DNA of 64,000 nucleotides. Source: Serratia odorifera (lineage in GTDB: Bacteria; Pseudomonadota; Gammaproteobacteria; Enterobacterales; Enterobacteriaceae). The stretch lies in NCBI RefSeq assembly GCF_900635445.1, contig NZ_LR134117.1, positions 3,782,001 to 3,846,000 on the forward strand, written 5' to 3'. The notes under the pieces were generated by a model. The model was not told the origin of the DNA. It did no database searches and saw nothing but the letters and a program-made list of their open reading frames with translations. Shown here piece after piece: positions 15,590 to 24,480 of the stretch; position 1 is the stretch's first letter, and each line of letters opens with the position of its first letter. Position numbers and translations under genes: made by a program.

Positions 15590-16585
15590 TTACTTGGAGA
15601 TGTGAGCGATCAGATCCAGAACCTTGTTAGAGTAGCCGGTTTCGTTGTCGTACCAGGAAACCAGTTTCACAAAGTTGTCGTTCAGTGCGATACCTGCTTT
15701 GGCATCGAACACGGAAGTCAGTTTCTCACCGTTGAAATCGGTAGAAACAACGTCGTCTTCGGTGTAGCCCAGCACGCCTTTCAGCTCGCCTTCAGCCGCT
15801 TCCTTGATCGCCGCACAGACTTCTTTGTAAGACGCAGGTTTTTCCAGACGCGCGGTCAGGTCAACCACAGACACGTTTGGCGTAGGAACGCGGAACGCCA
15901 TACCAGTCAGTTTGCCGTTCAGCTCAGGGATAACTTTACCTACTGCCTTGGCAGCACCGGTAGAAGAAGGGATGATGTTCTGAGATGCGCCGCGGCCGCC
16001 GCGCCAGTCTTTGTGAGACGGGCCGTCAACGGTTTTCTGGGTAGCGGTAGTCGCGTGAACGGTGGTCATCAGCGCTTCAACGATACCGAATTTGTCGTTG
16101 ATGACTTTAGCCAGTGGAGCCAGGCAGTTAGTGGTGCAAGAAGCGTTGGAAACGATTTCCTGACCCGCGTAGGACTTGTGGTTCACACCCATAACGAACA
16201 TTGGGGTGTCATCTTTGGATGGGCCAGTCAGAACAACTTTCTTGGCGCCAGCTGCGATGTGTTTACGTGCGGTTTCGTCGGTCAGGAAGATACCGGTTGC
16301 TTCAGCAACCACGTCAACGCCCACTTCGTTCCACTTCAGGTTAGCCGGGTCTTTCTCTGCGGTAACACGGATGGTTTTGCCGTTAACAACCAGATGGCCG
16401 TCTTTAACTTCTACGCTACCGTTGAAACGGCCGTGCGTAGAGTCATATTTCAGCATGTAAGCCATGTATTCAGCGTCCAACAGATCGTTGATTGCAACGA
16501 TTTCAATGTCGGAACGTTCCTGAGCAGCACGGAAAACAATGCGACCGATACGGCCAAAACCGTTGATACCTACTTTGATAGTCAT
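15590..16585 (-). CDS. gapA: Glyceraldehyde-3-phosphate dehydrogenase A
   Basis: 331 residues from the ATG at 16585 (MTIKVGINGFGRIGR), the exact length of E. coli GapA; the frame reaches nine bases further but that is not the conserved start. Rossmann motif GINGFGRIGR, catalytic cysteine in SNASCTTNCLAPLAK (~150), catalytic His in the TTVHATTATQK segment. Central glycolytic enzyme, oxidising glyceraldehyde-3-phosphate with NAD. Codon use is strongly biased, as for a highly expressed gene. A perfect CRP palindrome lies about 208 bases upstream. Confidence 0.98.
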   Translation of the reverse strand: MTIKVGINGFGRIGRIVFRAAQERSDIEIVAINDLLDAEYMAYMLKYDSTHGRFNGSVEVKDGHLVVNGKTIRVTAEKDPANLKWNEVGVDVVAEATGIFLTDETARKHIAAGAKKVVLTGPSKDDTPMFVMGVNHKSYAGQEIVSNASCTTNCLAPLAKVINDKFGIVEALMTTVHATTATQKTVDGPSHKDWRGGRGASQNIIPSSTGAAKAVGKVIPELNGKLTGMAFRVPTPNVSVVDLTARLEKPASYKEVCAAIKEAAEGELKGVLGYTEDDVVSTDFNGEKLTSVFDAKAGIALNDNFVKLVSWYDNETGYSNKVLDLIAHISK

Positions 16586-16792
16586 ATATTCCACCAGCTA
16601 TTTGTTAGTGAATAAAAGGTTGGTTGTAAAATTACAAAAACCTTACCAAGCGTCAAGCGGAATCGTGTCAATTATTGCGGCAAGTCAAAGCAGAGGCCTG
16701 GGTTTGCACGCTTATTGCACGTTCCGTTTGCGTTCGGCCTCATTAAGATATGGGGTCAAACCGCTAAGTTTAAAGAGCGTCGCAACAATATA

Positions 16793-16808
16793 TGTGATCG
16801 GCATCACA
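16793..16808. promoter_or_regulatory. CRP-cAMP binding site upstream of gapA
   Basis: TGTGA-TCGGCA-TCACA, both half-sites perfect, extended by TA on each side (ATATGTGA...TCACATAT). It lies between divergent gapA and msrB. gapA transcription responds to CRP in E. coli, so gapA is the likelier target. No other gene lies in this 347-base gap. Confidence 0.75.
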
Positions 16809-16932
16809 TATAGTCGTGACCTGAACTTTATGGCGTACAGTTTAGGTCAAAAATGCCTGCAACGCTGTTAATTTTTTGTTATCATTAATCATTGTTTTCG
16901 TTGACATTATCCATAATTTGGGAATCGCACAA

Positions 16933-17346
16933 ATGGCTAAAGAGCACACCCCCAACCAGCCGGTCACGGAACTGAATGAAATACAACGCTATGTGACTCA
17001 ACAGCGCGGCACAGAAGCACCGTACACCGGCAAATTGCTGCATAATACTCGCGACGGTGTTTATCATTGCCTGTGTTGCAATGCGCCACTGTTCTATTCG
17101 GATACCAAGTTTGACGCCGGCTGCGGCTGGCCTAGCTTCTATCAACCGGTTTCGGACGATGCTATCCGCTATCTGGATGATAACTCACACAATATGCACC
17201 GCGTTGAGATACGTTGTGGCCAGTGTGATGCCCATCTTGGTCACGTTTTCCCTGATGGTCCACAGCCCACAGGCGAACGTTTTTGCGTTAACTCGGCATC
17301 GCTCAGTTTTACCGATAGCGAAAGCGGCGAAAATACCGCCGGTTAA
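16933..17346 (+). CDS. msrB: Peptide-methionine (R)-S-oxide reductase
   Basis: 137 residues from ATG 16933 (MAKEHTPN), the E. coli length; a longer frame begins at 16876 but is not conserved. Two CxxC pairs (CLCC at ~45 and CGQC at ~94) bind structural zinc; GCGWPSF and RFCVNSASL carry the active site with the catalytic cysteine. It repairs oxidised methionine in proteins in the cytoplasm. Divergent from gapA as in E. coli, with yeaC following. Confidence 0.96.
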   Translation: MAKEHTPNQPVTELNEIQRYVTQQRGTEAPYTGKLLHNTRDGVYHCLCCNAPLFYSDTKFDAGCGWPSFYQPVSDDAIRYLDDNSHNMHRVEIRCGQCDAHLGHVFPDGPQPTGERFCVNSASLSFTDSESGENTAG

Positions 17347-17406
17347 GCGGTAAGAAAAATAACAAAATCGATTCAGCTATTATTCATATGAGCGAGGAAC
17401 GAGCGG

Positions 17407-17679
17407 ATGGACGTGAAGGATTTGATTGCGGCGATGACGCCCGAAATTTATCAGCGCCTGGTGCAAGCCGTGGAGTTGGGTAAGTGGCCGGACGGTGTTG
17501 CGCTGACGCCGGAACAGAAGGAAAACAGCTTGCAGGCGGTCATGCTCTGGCAGGCGCTGCATAATGATGATCCGCAGCATATGAGTATCGGCAAGGATGG
17601 TCAGATCGTTATGAAGAGCAAGCAGGAGCTGAAGCAACAGTTCGCTGCCGAACCGCTGATCAAGTTGAAGCCGCAGTAA
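17407..17679 (+). CDS. yeaC: YeaC family protein (DUF1315)
   Basis: 90 residues, same length as E. coli YeaC, with the conserved LTPEQKENSLQAVMLWQALH segment and DGQIVMKSKQELK. Small soluble protein of unknown function. It follows msrB by 60 bases, the same arrangement as in E. coli, and is probably co-transcribed. Confidence 0.92.
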   Translation: MDVKDLIAAMTPEIYQRLVQAVELGKWPDGVALTPEQKENSLQAVMLWQALHNDDPQHMSIGKDGQIVMKSKQELKQQFAAEPLIKLKPQ

Positions 17680-17690
17680 GCGATAGGAAA

Positions 17691-17706
17691 GGGCGCCGAG
17701 GCGCCC
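17691..17706. terminator. Hairpin between convergent yeaC and pncA
   Basis: Perfect GGGCGC-CGAG-GCGCCC hairpin, preceded by GGAAA and followed by GCTTT. It is a likely shared terminator, though T-runs are short. Confidence 0.6.
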
Positions 17707-17714
17707 GCTTTGGC

Positions 17715-18344
17715 CTAGCTGAGGTATTGTGACAGCGTCACTAGCTTGGCACCGGCCTGCTGCATGGCCTGTAATGCCTGTATGCTGTCATTGGCTTGCA
17801 GGTTAACCCCGCGACAGCCGTCGGTGATGACCGTGGTCCGATATCCCAGGGCCAGGGCGTCAAGCACGGTAAATTTCACACAATAATCAGTGGCTAATCC
17901 CATTACCGTCAATTCAGTCACACCCCGATCGCGCAGCCAATCGTCAAGATCGGTTTTTGCCCGGTGTCCATTGTCGAAGAACGCGCTGTAGCTGTCGATG
18001 GACGGATCCTGCCCCTTGCGGAAAATTGCGGCTATTCCCTGACGATGCAATTGGCGGTGCAGTTCGGCCCCATCGCTGCCTTGCACACAGTGTACCGGCC
18101 ACCACACCTGCGGCAAACCATCAAGTTCGCCCAGTTCACCGACCTTGGCAGCAGAGTTAACCGCAAAGCTTCGGTGATCGGCCGGATGCCAGTCTTGACT
18201 GGCGATCACCGGCACGCCACGCGCCAGACAGGCGGCGATTGCCTGATTGGCCACCGCGATGGTGGCGTCACCATCGACAACCGCCAGCGCGCCGCCGGGA
18301 CAGAAGTCATTTTGCAAATCGATCAATAACAGGGCAACGCGCAT
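17715..18344 (-). CDS. pncA: Nicotinamidase
   Basis: 209 residues (E. coli PncA 213). Isochorismatase-like fold with the catalytic triad visible: Asp in LLIDLQNDFCPGG (~10), Lys in IFRKGQDPS (~110) and Cys in GLATDYCVKFTV (~155). The metal-binding region is ASQDWHPADHRSF. It converts nicotinamide to nicotinate for NAD salvage. It starts 17 bases after the ansA stop, so an ansA-pncA operon is likely, as in E. coli. Confidence 0.95.
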   Translation of the reverse strand: MRVALLLIDLQNDFCPGGALAVVDGDATIAVANQAIAACLARGVPVIASQDWHPADHRSFAVNSAAKVGELGELDGLPQVWWPVHCVQGSDGAELHRQLHRQGIAAIFRKGQDPSIDSYSAFFDNGHRAKTDLDDWLRDRGVTELTVMGLATDYCVKFTVLDALALGYRTTVITDGCRGVNLQANDSIQALQAMQQAGAKLVTLSQYLS

Positions 18345-18360
18345 GGAACCTCCTGATGAA

Positions 18361-19378
18361 TTAACCGACGGTGCTTAATTCGCCGCGCAGATCCAGCTGC
18401 ATCTGTTGGCGGATTTGCGCCGGCGACAGTGGCTGGCTCAGCAAGTAGTGCAGTTTGGTCAATGCGGCTTCCACCGTCATGTCGAAACCGCTGATCACGC
18501 CGGCATGCGCCAGCGCATTGCCGGTGGCGTAACCTTCCATATTGACTCGCCCGGAAATGCACTGGGTCAGGTTGACCACCACAATGCCACGCTCGGATGC
18601 ATCGCGCAGTTCGTCAACCAGTTCGGCTTTTTGCGGCGCGTTGCCGACGCCATAAGAGCGCAAGATCAACGCCTTGACCGGTTGCAGCAGGAAGTTGCGC
18701 ACCACCGCGCCGGAAATTCCCGGGTAGATGGTCACCACGCCGATCGGTTGCGGCGTTATGTTGTGTACCTGCAATTCACCATGACATGCCGGCGAGGCAA
18801 TGCCGTTTTGACGGCGAATATGAATGCCGGCTTCCAGCAGCGGCGGCAGGTTGGGCGAGGCAAAGGCGTCAAAACCGTCGGCGTGCGCCTTGGTGGTGCG
18901 GTTACCGCGGAACAGTTTATTGTTGAAGAACAGGCTGACTTCGTTGACCGGATGGTTGGCCGCTAGATATAGCGCGTTCAGCAGGTTGGTCTGGCCGTCG
19001 GAGCGCAACTCCGCCAGCGGGATTTGTGACCCCCGTCACGATGACTGGCTTGGCGAGATTTTCCAGCATGAACGACAGCGCAGAAGCGGTGAATGCCATG
19101 GTATCGGTGCCGTGCAGGATGACGAAGCCATCATATTGATCGTAGTTTTTCTTGATGTCATCGGCAATGTGTTGCCAATCTTCCGGCGTCATATCGGAGG
19201 AGTCGATCAGCGGGGCGTATTCATGAATGGTGAAGTTGGGCATTTCCGGGCGGTGGAACTCCGGCATCAGCGCCAGTTGCCGTTGCAGGTGGCCGGACAC
19301 CGGAATGTAACCGTGTTCGGAGCGTTGCATGCCGATGGTACCGCCGGTGTAAGCGACGTAGATAGATTTCTTTTGCAT
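18361..19378 (-). pseudogene. ansA: L-asparaginase I, frameshifted by one base
   Basis: The type I cytoplasmic asparaginase (338 residues in E. coli) is split. The first frame (start 19378, MQKKSIYVAYTGGTIGMQ) carries the catalytic threonines TGGTIG and GTDTMAF; the rest, starting in LRSDGQTNLLNALY, lies in the next frame to 18361. The break is at the five C's at 19032-19036 (GGGGG on the coding strand): removing one G restores VIVTGSQIPLAELRSDGQ, the family sequence. All other residues are intact, so the gene is either freshly mutated or, more likely, this is a sequencing indel. Hydrolyses asparagine to aspartate. Between sppA and pncA, as in E. coli. Confidence 0.9.
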
Positions 19379-19438
19379 TGTAGGGTTTCTGCTAATGATA
19401 AGATGGGCTGAATTATAGGGTGATTAGCGCAGAAAAAA

Positions 19439-19458
19439 AGCCCAGCGAGTGCCGGGCT
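19439..19458 (-). terminator. Rho-independent terminator of sppA
   Basis: AGCCC...GGGCT hairpin preceded by a seven-A run (U-tract on the minus strand), 14 bases after the sppA stop. Confidence 0.75.
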
Positions 19459-19471
19459 GAAGATTAATTTG

Positions 19472-21325
19472 TTAGCGTACGTCACCGCAGTTCAGACAGA
19501 TGGCGTAGCGGTTTTGCGGATCGTTCAGATTATTGAATAAACCCGGTTGCTCTTTCATCGCCATGGCTACCGAGGCCAGCGGCGCAGGCAACATCGATTG
19601 CAGGGCTGCCGGCAGCATGGCGTGGATCGACACGCCAAACTGGCTGAGCACCATGTCTGCCAGGCTCGGTGAATCGACGAACCAGTTCAAATGCCACTGT
19701 TTCAGCTTCGCCAATTCGGCGGCTTTCTGCACCGCGTCATCAAAGTCACCCAGTTGGTCCACCAACCCGTTGTTCTTGGCGTCACCGCCGGTCCAGACGT
19801 GACCCTGAGCAATTTTATCAACCTGTTCTGGCGACATCTTGCGCGCGCCAGCCACCAGATCGATAAAGTTCTTGTAGCCATTCTCGATGTTCAACTGCAT
19901 CATCTGGGCAAACTCGGGCGGCAGCGCTTTGGTCACCGCCAAATCGGCCAGCGGCGAGGTCGCGACGCCGTCGGTGTGAACGCCAACGCTGTCAAGCGTA
20001 TCCTGATAGGTGTTGATCACGCCGAAAATGCCGATAGAACCGGTAAGGGTGCTTGGGCTGGCAACGATATAGTTGGCAGGGGTAGAAATCCAGTAGCCAC
20101 CGGAAGCCGCCATACCCCCCATGGAAACCACCACCGGTTTGCCGGCAGCACGCACCGCAGCCAGTTCGGAGCGGATCACCTCAGACGCGCTAACGCTGCC
20201 GCCCGGGCTGTTAACTCGCAGTACCACCGCTTTGATTTTAGGATCCAGACGGGCCTGACGCAGCTGTGCCGCGGTGGTGTCACCGCCAACCGTTCCCGGC
20301 GTTTGCGGACCGTCCATGATTGCGCCATTAGCGAACACCACGGCAATTTGGCCGCCCTGATCCGCTGCCGGTGCCGGCTGGTAGTCATAAATACTGACGG
20401 CGTTGAAATCGTTGTTTTGCTTATCCCAGCCAAAGGTCTTGATCAACTGGTTTTCCATCACGGTACGCGAAGCCAGCTCATCCACCAGCTTGCCGTCAAG
20501 TGCGTATTTCGCCGTATCGCCGCCGGCCGCTTGCAGGCCGCTCAGCACGCCGGCGGCTCCCGGGAACAATTGCGCGGTGGTGATTTGGCGGTTTGCCGCC
20601 ACCGTGGTGAGGTAGTTTTGCCACAGGTTGCCGATCCAGCGGCTGTCCGCTTCACGTGCCGCCGGTGACATATCGTCGCGGATCATTGGCTCAACCGCCG
20701 ACTTGTAAGTGCCAACGCGGAAGATATTGGTGGTGACCTTCAGCTTGTCGAGCAGCGACTTATAGTACAAATTGTTGGTGGCGAAGCCGTGCAGATCGAC
20801 GTTGCCCTGCGGTGACAGATAAATCTTGTTCGCGAAGCTGGCTAAATAGTATTGCGTTTGGTTATAGCTATCGCCAATGGCATAGATCGGTTTGCCGCTG
20901 TCGCGGAATTCACGCAGAGCCTTGCCGATATATTGCAGAGAAGGCTGGTCGGCACCGGCGAAATCGTTCAACTGCAATACCATGCCGGTAATGTTTTTAT
21001 CATCTTTGGCGCTACGGATGCTGTCGACGACGTCAAACAGCGAGTTTTCCTGCAGTTCACTGGCGGAGGCGCCAAGGAACTCGCGGCTGCGTTGGAGCAG
21101 ACGGTTCTTCATGCTAGGTTGATCAACCACCACGCCGCTCAAGTTGACCAGCAAGGCGCCACGTGGCGTCTCGGCAGGCGCGCTGCCCTGGAAGGAAAAA
21201 TAAATGCCGACACCAACCAAAATCAGCAGGAGTAGAAACAGGTTAAGAATCAGTTCCCTGATGAAATTCAGCAGACGCCATGTCCACCTGAAAATACCGG
21301 CAATGGTACGCCACAATATATGCAT
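19472..21325 (-). CDS. sppA: Signal peptide peptidase A (protease IV)
   Basis: 617 residues from the ATG at 21325, which follows GGAGAGAAC (E. coli SppA 618). An N-terminal membrane anchor (LILNLFLLLLILVGVGIYF) is followed by two tandem peptidase S49 domains. The catalytic Ser is in SMGGMAASGGYW and the Lys in the N-terminal copy (near VGTYKSAVEPM). Tetrameric bell-shaped periplasmic-side protease that degrades cleaved signal peptides. Followed by ansA and pncA. Confidence 0.96.
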   Translation of the reverse strand: MHILWRTIAGIFRWTWRLLNFIRELILNLFLLLLILVGVGIYFSFQGSAPAETPRGALLVNLSGVVVDQPSMKNRLLQRSREFLGASASELQENSLFDVVDSIRSAKDDKNITGMVLQLNDFAGADQPSLQYIGKALREFRDSGKPIYAIGDSYNQTQYYLASFANKIYLSPQGNVDLHGFATNNLYYKSLLDKLKVTTNIFRVGTYKSAVEPMIRDDMSPAAREADSRWIGNLWQNYLTTVAANRQITTAQLFPGAAGVLSGLQAAGGDTAKYALDGKLVDELASRTVMENQLIKTFGWDKQNNDFNAVSIYDYQPAPAADQGGQIAVVFANGAIMDGPQTPGTVGGDTTAAQLRQARLDPKIKAVVLRVNSPGGSVSASEVIRSELAAVRAAGKPVVVSMGGMAASGGYWISTPANYIVASPSTLTGSIGIFGVINTYQDTLDSVGVHTDGVATSPLADLAVTKALPPEFAQMMQLNIENGYKNFIDLVAGARKMSPEQVDKIAQGHVWTGGDAKNNGLVDQLGDFDDAVQKAAELAKLKQWHLNWFVDSPSLADMVLSQFGVSIHAMLPAALQSMLPAPLASVAMAMKEQPGLFNNLNDPQNRYAICLNCGDVR

Positions 21326-21486
21326 GTTCTCTCCAAACATGAGCCGAGGATGTCACGCTATCCTAATGAGCAGCCAACGAAATGTCAGCTTTAAATCACC
21401 GGTCACAGCCGTAATTGTCCAGGCTGTAACTCGTTGTTTAGCTATGTTACCGTGATCGTAATGAAAATTGTTATCAGGAGTTTACT

Positions 21487-22039
21487 ATGGATGCACTGGA
21501 ACTATTATTGAATCGCCGTTCGGCCTCACGTTTGACGGCTCCGGCGCCAACGGGCGAAGTCCGGCAGAATATCATCAATGCCGGCTTACGCGCGCCGGAT
21601 CACGGCGCGTTGCAACCATGGCGTTTTGTGATGATTGAAGAGCAGGGGTTGGAACGCTTTAGTCAACTGTTACAAACTGCGGCTAAACAGGATAACCTCG
21701 ACGACGCGGCGATTGACAAAGCCAGACAGGCGCCGTTTCGTGCACCGCTGATCATTACCGTGGTGGCGCATTGCAGCGAAAACCCCAAGGTTCCGCGTTG
21801 GGAGCAGGTGGTTTCCGCCGGTTGTGCGGTACAGGCGATGCAGATGGCGGCGCTGGCGCAAGGTTTTAACGGCATCTGGCGTACTGGCGCGTGGACCGAA
21901 CATCCAATGGTGCGCAGCGCCTTCGGCTGCCGCGAGCAGGACGAAATTGTCGGTTTCCTCTATCTGGGGACCCCACAGTTAAAAGCGGCCACCAAAGTTA
22001 TTGCCCCCCGACAGTGACCCGTTCGTCAGTCACTTCTGA
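21487..22039 (+). CDS. ydjA: NAD(P)H nitroreductase YdjA, C-terminus shifted by one base
   Basis: FMN-dependent nitroreductase-family protein matching E. coli YdjA (183 residues) along its length: LELLLNRRSASRL, LRAPDHGALQPWRF, PRWEQVVSAGCAVQAMQ and GCREQDEIVGFLYLGTPQLK. As read, the frame ends at 22017 with IAPRQ. The six C's at 22004-22009 probably should be five: then the end reads IAPDSDPFVSHF with a stop at 22037-22039, matching the family C-terminus (DPTPFVTYF in E. coli). The end coordinate given is for the corrected frame. Divergent from sppA. Confidence 0.9.
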
Positions 22040-22318
22040 TCCCCGCGGGTTTTCGTCAAAAAATGCGCGATAACCCGCAGATCTGTACTGTTTATGAGCA
22101 GGCCGTTCGCAGAAAGTCGGCTCGCTCTTATCAATCCCTCCACTAAGCGCTACCCTATAGCCCACATAGCGGGTGGTGCGTTGTCACGGCAGGCTAACGC
22201 ATCCCGCATCGCCGGCTGATTGCCGGCGGCTCGGCACCCAACGCCGCCAATGTGCAGACAACCCCGGCTATCACCGGGATATGTTATCTTGAAGGCCGTT
22301 AACCGAAGGAAGTGGATC

Positions 22319-23362
22319 ATGACATCGCCAACAATCCGTTTGACCCAGTACAGCCATGGCGCTGGCTGCGGTTGCAAAATCTCACCGCACGTTCTCGAAA
22401 CCATCCTGCACAGCGAACAGGCGAAGTTTGTCGACCCGCGGTTGCTGGTCGGTAATGAAACCCGCGACGATGCAGCGGTGTACGACATCGGCAACGGCAT
22501 TGGCATCATCAGTACCACCGATTTCTTCATGCCGATTGTTGACGATCCCTTCGACTTCGGCCGTATTGCCGCTGCCAATGCCATTAGTGATGTGTACGCC
22601 ATGGGCGGCAAACCAATCATGGCGATTGCCATTTTGGGCTGGCCGATAGCCAAACTGGCACCGGAAGTGGCGCAGCAGGTGATCGACGGTGGGCGTTACG
22701 CCTGTCAACAGGCCGGTATTGCCTTGGCGGGCGGCCATTCGATCGATGCGCCAGAGCCGATCTTCGGTCTGGCGGTAACTGGCATGGTCAGCACCGATCG
22801 CGTCAAGAAAAACAGCGCGGCACAGCCGGGAACCCGACTGTTTCTCACCAAACCGCTCGGTATCGGCGTGCTGACCACCGCCGAGAAGAAGAGCCTGTTA
22901 CGGCCGGAGCACGCGGGCCTGGCTACCGAAGTGATGTGCCGGTTGAATACGCCGGGTGCGGAATTTGCCGATCTTGCCGGCGTAACGGCGATGACCGACG
23001 TGACCGGATTTGGCCTGCTGGGCCATCTGAGCGAAATGTGTCAGGGGGCCGGGCTGCAGGCGACGGTGTGGTTCGACAAGGTGCCAAAATTGCCGGACGT
23101 CGAACGTTATATCGCCGACGGTTGCGTTCCCGGCGGCACTGGGCGTAACTTTGACAGTTACGGCACGCTGATCGGCGCAATGAGTGATGTACAGCGTCAA
23201 TTATTGTGCGATCCGCAAACCTCTGGCGGCTTGCTGTTGGCCGTGTTGCCGGAAGGCGAGGCTGAGCTGCAGGCCATTGCCGCGCGGCATGGCATTGAAC
23301 TGGACGCTATTGGTGAACTTCGATCGCCGATAGCCGGGAAACCGATGATCGAGGTTGTGTAG
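22319..23362 (+). CDS. selD: Selenide, water dikinase (selenophosphate synthetase)
   Basis: 347 residues from ATG 22319, the E. coli length; an upstream in-frame ATG at 22220 is not conserved. The N-terminal loop SHGAGCGCKI carries the catalytic Cys17 and Lys20 (Cys form, no selenocysteine codon), then ETRDDAAVYD and GGHSIDAPEPIFGLAVTG for ATP and metal binding. Makes selenophosphate from selenide and ATP. The next gene, mnmH, uses this product and overlaps the selD stop by one base, so the two form a selenouridine operon. Confidence 0.97.
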   Translation: MTSPTIRLTQYSHGAGCGCKISPHVLETILHSEQAKFVDPRLLVGNETRDDAAVYDIGNGIGIISTTDFFMPIVDDPFDFGRIAAANAISDVYAMGGKPIMAIAILGWPIAKLAPEVAQQVIDGGRYACQQAGIALAGGHSIDAPEPIFGLAVTGMVSTDRVKKNSAAQPGTRLFLTKPLGIGVLTTAEKKSLLRPEHAGLATEVMCRLNTPGAEFADLAGVTAMTDVTGFGLLGHLSEMCQGAGLQATVWFDKVPKLPDVERYIADGCVPGGTGRNFDSYGTLIGAMSDVQRQLLCDPQTSGGLLLAVLPEGEAELQAIAARHGIELDAIGELRSPIAGKPMIEVV

Positions 23363-24480
23363 TGACAACGTCGCGACAGCGGGTAGACACCAACGACTAC
23401 CGACATATTTTTCTGCATGATGTGCCGTTGATTGACGTGCGCGCACCCGTTGAATTTAAAACCGGTGCTTTTCCGCATGCCATCAATTTGCCGCTGATGA
23501 ACGACAGCGAACGCCAGGCGGTGGGTACCTGCTATAAACAGCAGGGGCAGCAGGCGGCGATTGCCTTGGGACACAAACTGGTTGGCGGCAAGCTGCGTCA
23601 GCAGCGTACCGAAGCCTGGCTGGCCGCCTGCGCCCGTCAGCCTGAAGGTTATATCTATTGCTTCCGCGGCGGCTTGCGTTCCCAACTGGTGCAGCAATGG
23701 CTGCGCGAGGCCGGCGTAGATTACCCGCGAGTGGCGGGCGGCTACAAGGCGTTGCGACATTATTTATTGAACGTGCTGGAGTACAGTGCGGAAATGCCGA
23801 TGGTGGTGGTCGGTGGCAATACCGGCTGCGGCAAAACCATTTTGATCAATCAACTGCCTGCCGGCGTCGATCTGGAAGGCGTGGCACGCCATCGCGGTTC
23901 GTCGTTTGGCCAAACCTTGGCCGGCCAGAGCGCGCAGATCGATTTTGAGAATCGTCTGGCTGTGTTATTGCTTAAAAAACAGCATGGTGGCTGCCGCCAT
24001 TGGATCCTGGAAGACGAAGGGCGGATCATTGGTTCCAATAACCTGCCGTTGCCGATTTTCAACCGCATGCAGCAGGCGCCGGTGGTGGTGATTGACGATC
24101 CGTTTGAGGTGCGCGTGGCGCGCCTGCAGGCTGAGTATATCGATCATATGCGGCTGGCGTTTGCCGAGGCATACGGTGAAGACGCCGGTTGGCAACGCTA
24201 TGACGAATATCTGCATCACGGGCTGTTCGCCATTCGGCGTCGTTTGGGTATGGAGCGTTTCCAACAGCTGACACAGCGGCTGGAGTGGGCGTTGCAATAC
24301 CAGCGCGCCAGCGGCAACAGCGATGCGCATCAGGAGTGGCTGGTGCCGCTGTTGCAGCATTATTACGACCCGATGTATCACTATCAATTAACGAAGAAAG
24401 CCCAGCGGATCGTATACCGCGGGAACTATGCAGAAGTAAGAGAATTCCTGATGACGTATAGCCATAATAACGGTGAATAA
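23362..24480 (+). CDS. mnmH: tRNA 2-selenouridine synthase
   Basis: 372 residues (E. coli SelU/MnmH 364), starting at a GTG that overlaps the selD stop. An N-terminal rhodanese domain with the active-site cysteine in YCFRGGLRSQL (~97) is followed by a P-loop domain with GGNTGCGKTILINQLPAG (~150). It replaces the 2-thio group of wobble uridine in Lys, Glu and Gln tRNAs with selenium, using selenophosphate from SelD. Its last base is shared with the topB ATG region (TAATG). Confidence 0.95.
   Translation: MTTSRQRVDTNDYRHIFLHDVPLIDVRAPVEFKTGAFPHAINLPLMNDSERQAVGTCYKQQGQQAAIALGHKLVGGKLRQQRTEAWLAACARQPEGYIYCFRGGLRSQLVQQWLREAGVDYPRVAGGYKALRHYLLNVLEYSAEMPMVVVGGNTGCGKTILINQLPAGVDLEGVARHRGSSFGQTLAGQSAQIDFENRLAVLLLKKQHGGCRHWILEDEGRIIGSNNLPLPIFNRMQQAPVVVIDDPFEVRVARLQAEYIDHMRLAFAEAYGEDAGWQRYDEYLHHGLFAIRRRLGMERFQQLTQRLEWALQYQRASGNSDAHQEWLVPLLQHYYDPMYHYQLTKKAQRIVYRGNYAEVREFLMTYSHNNGE

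Noticed and set aside
15491..16615. 374-codon open frame on the plus strand opposite gapA
   Set aside because: Exact antisense of gapA, whose biased codons leave the opposite strand open; no ribosome site or recognisable domain.
22319..23362. Selenocysteine codon in selD
   Set aside because: The active-site codon is cysteine (GAGCGC), with no in-frame TGA.
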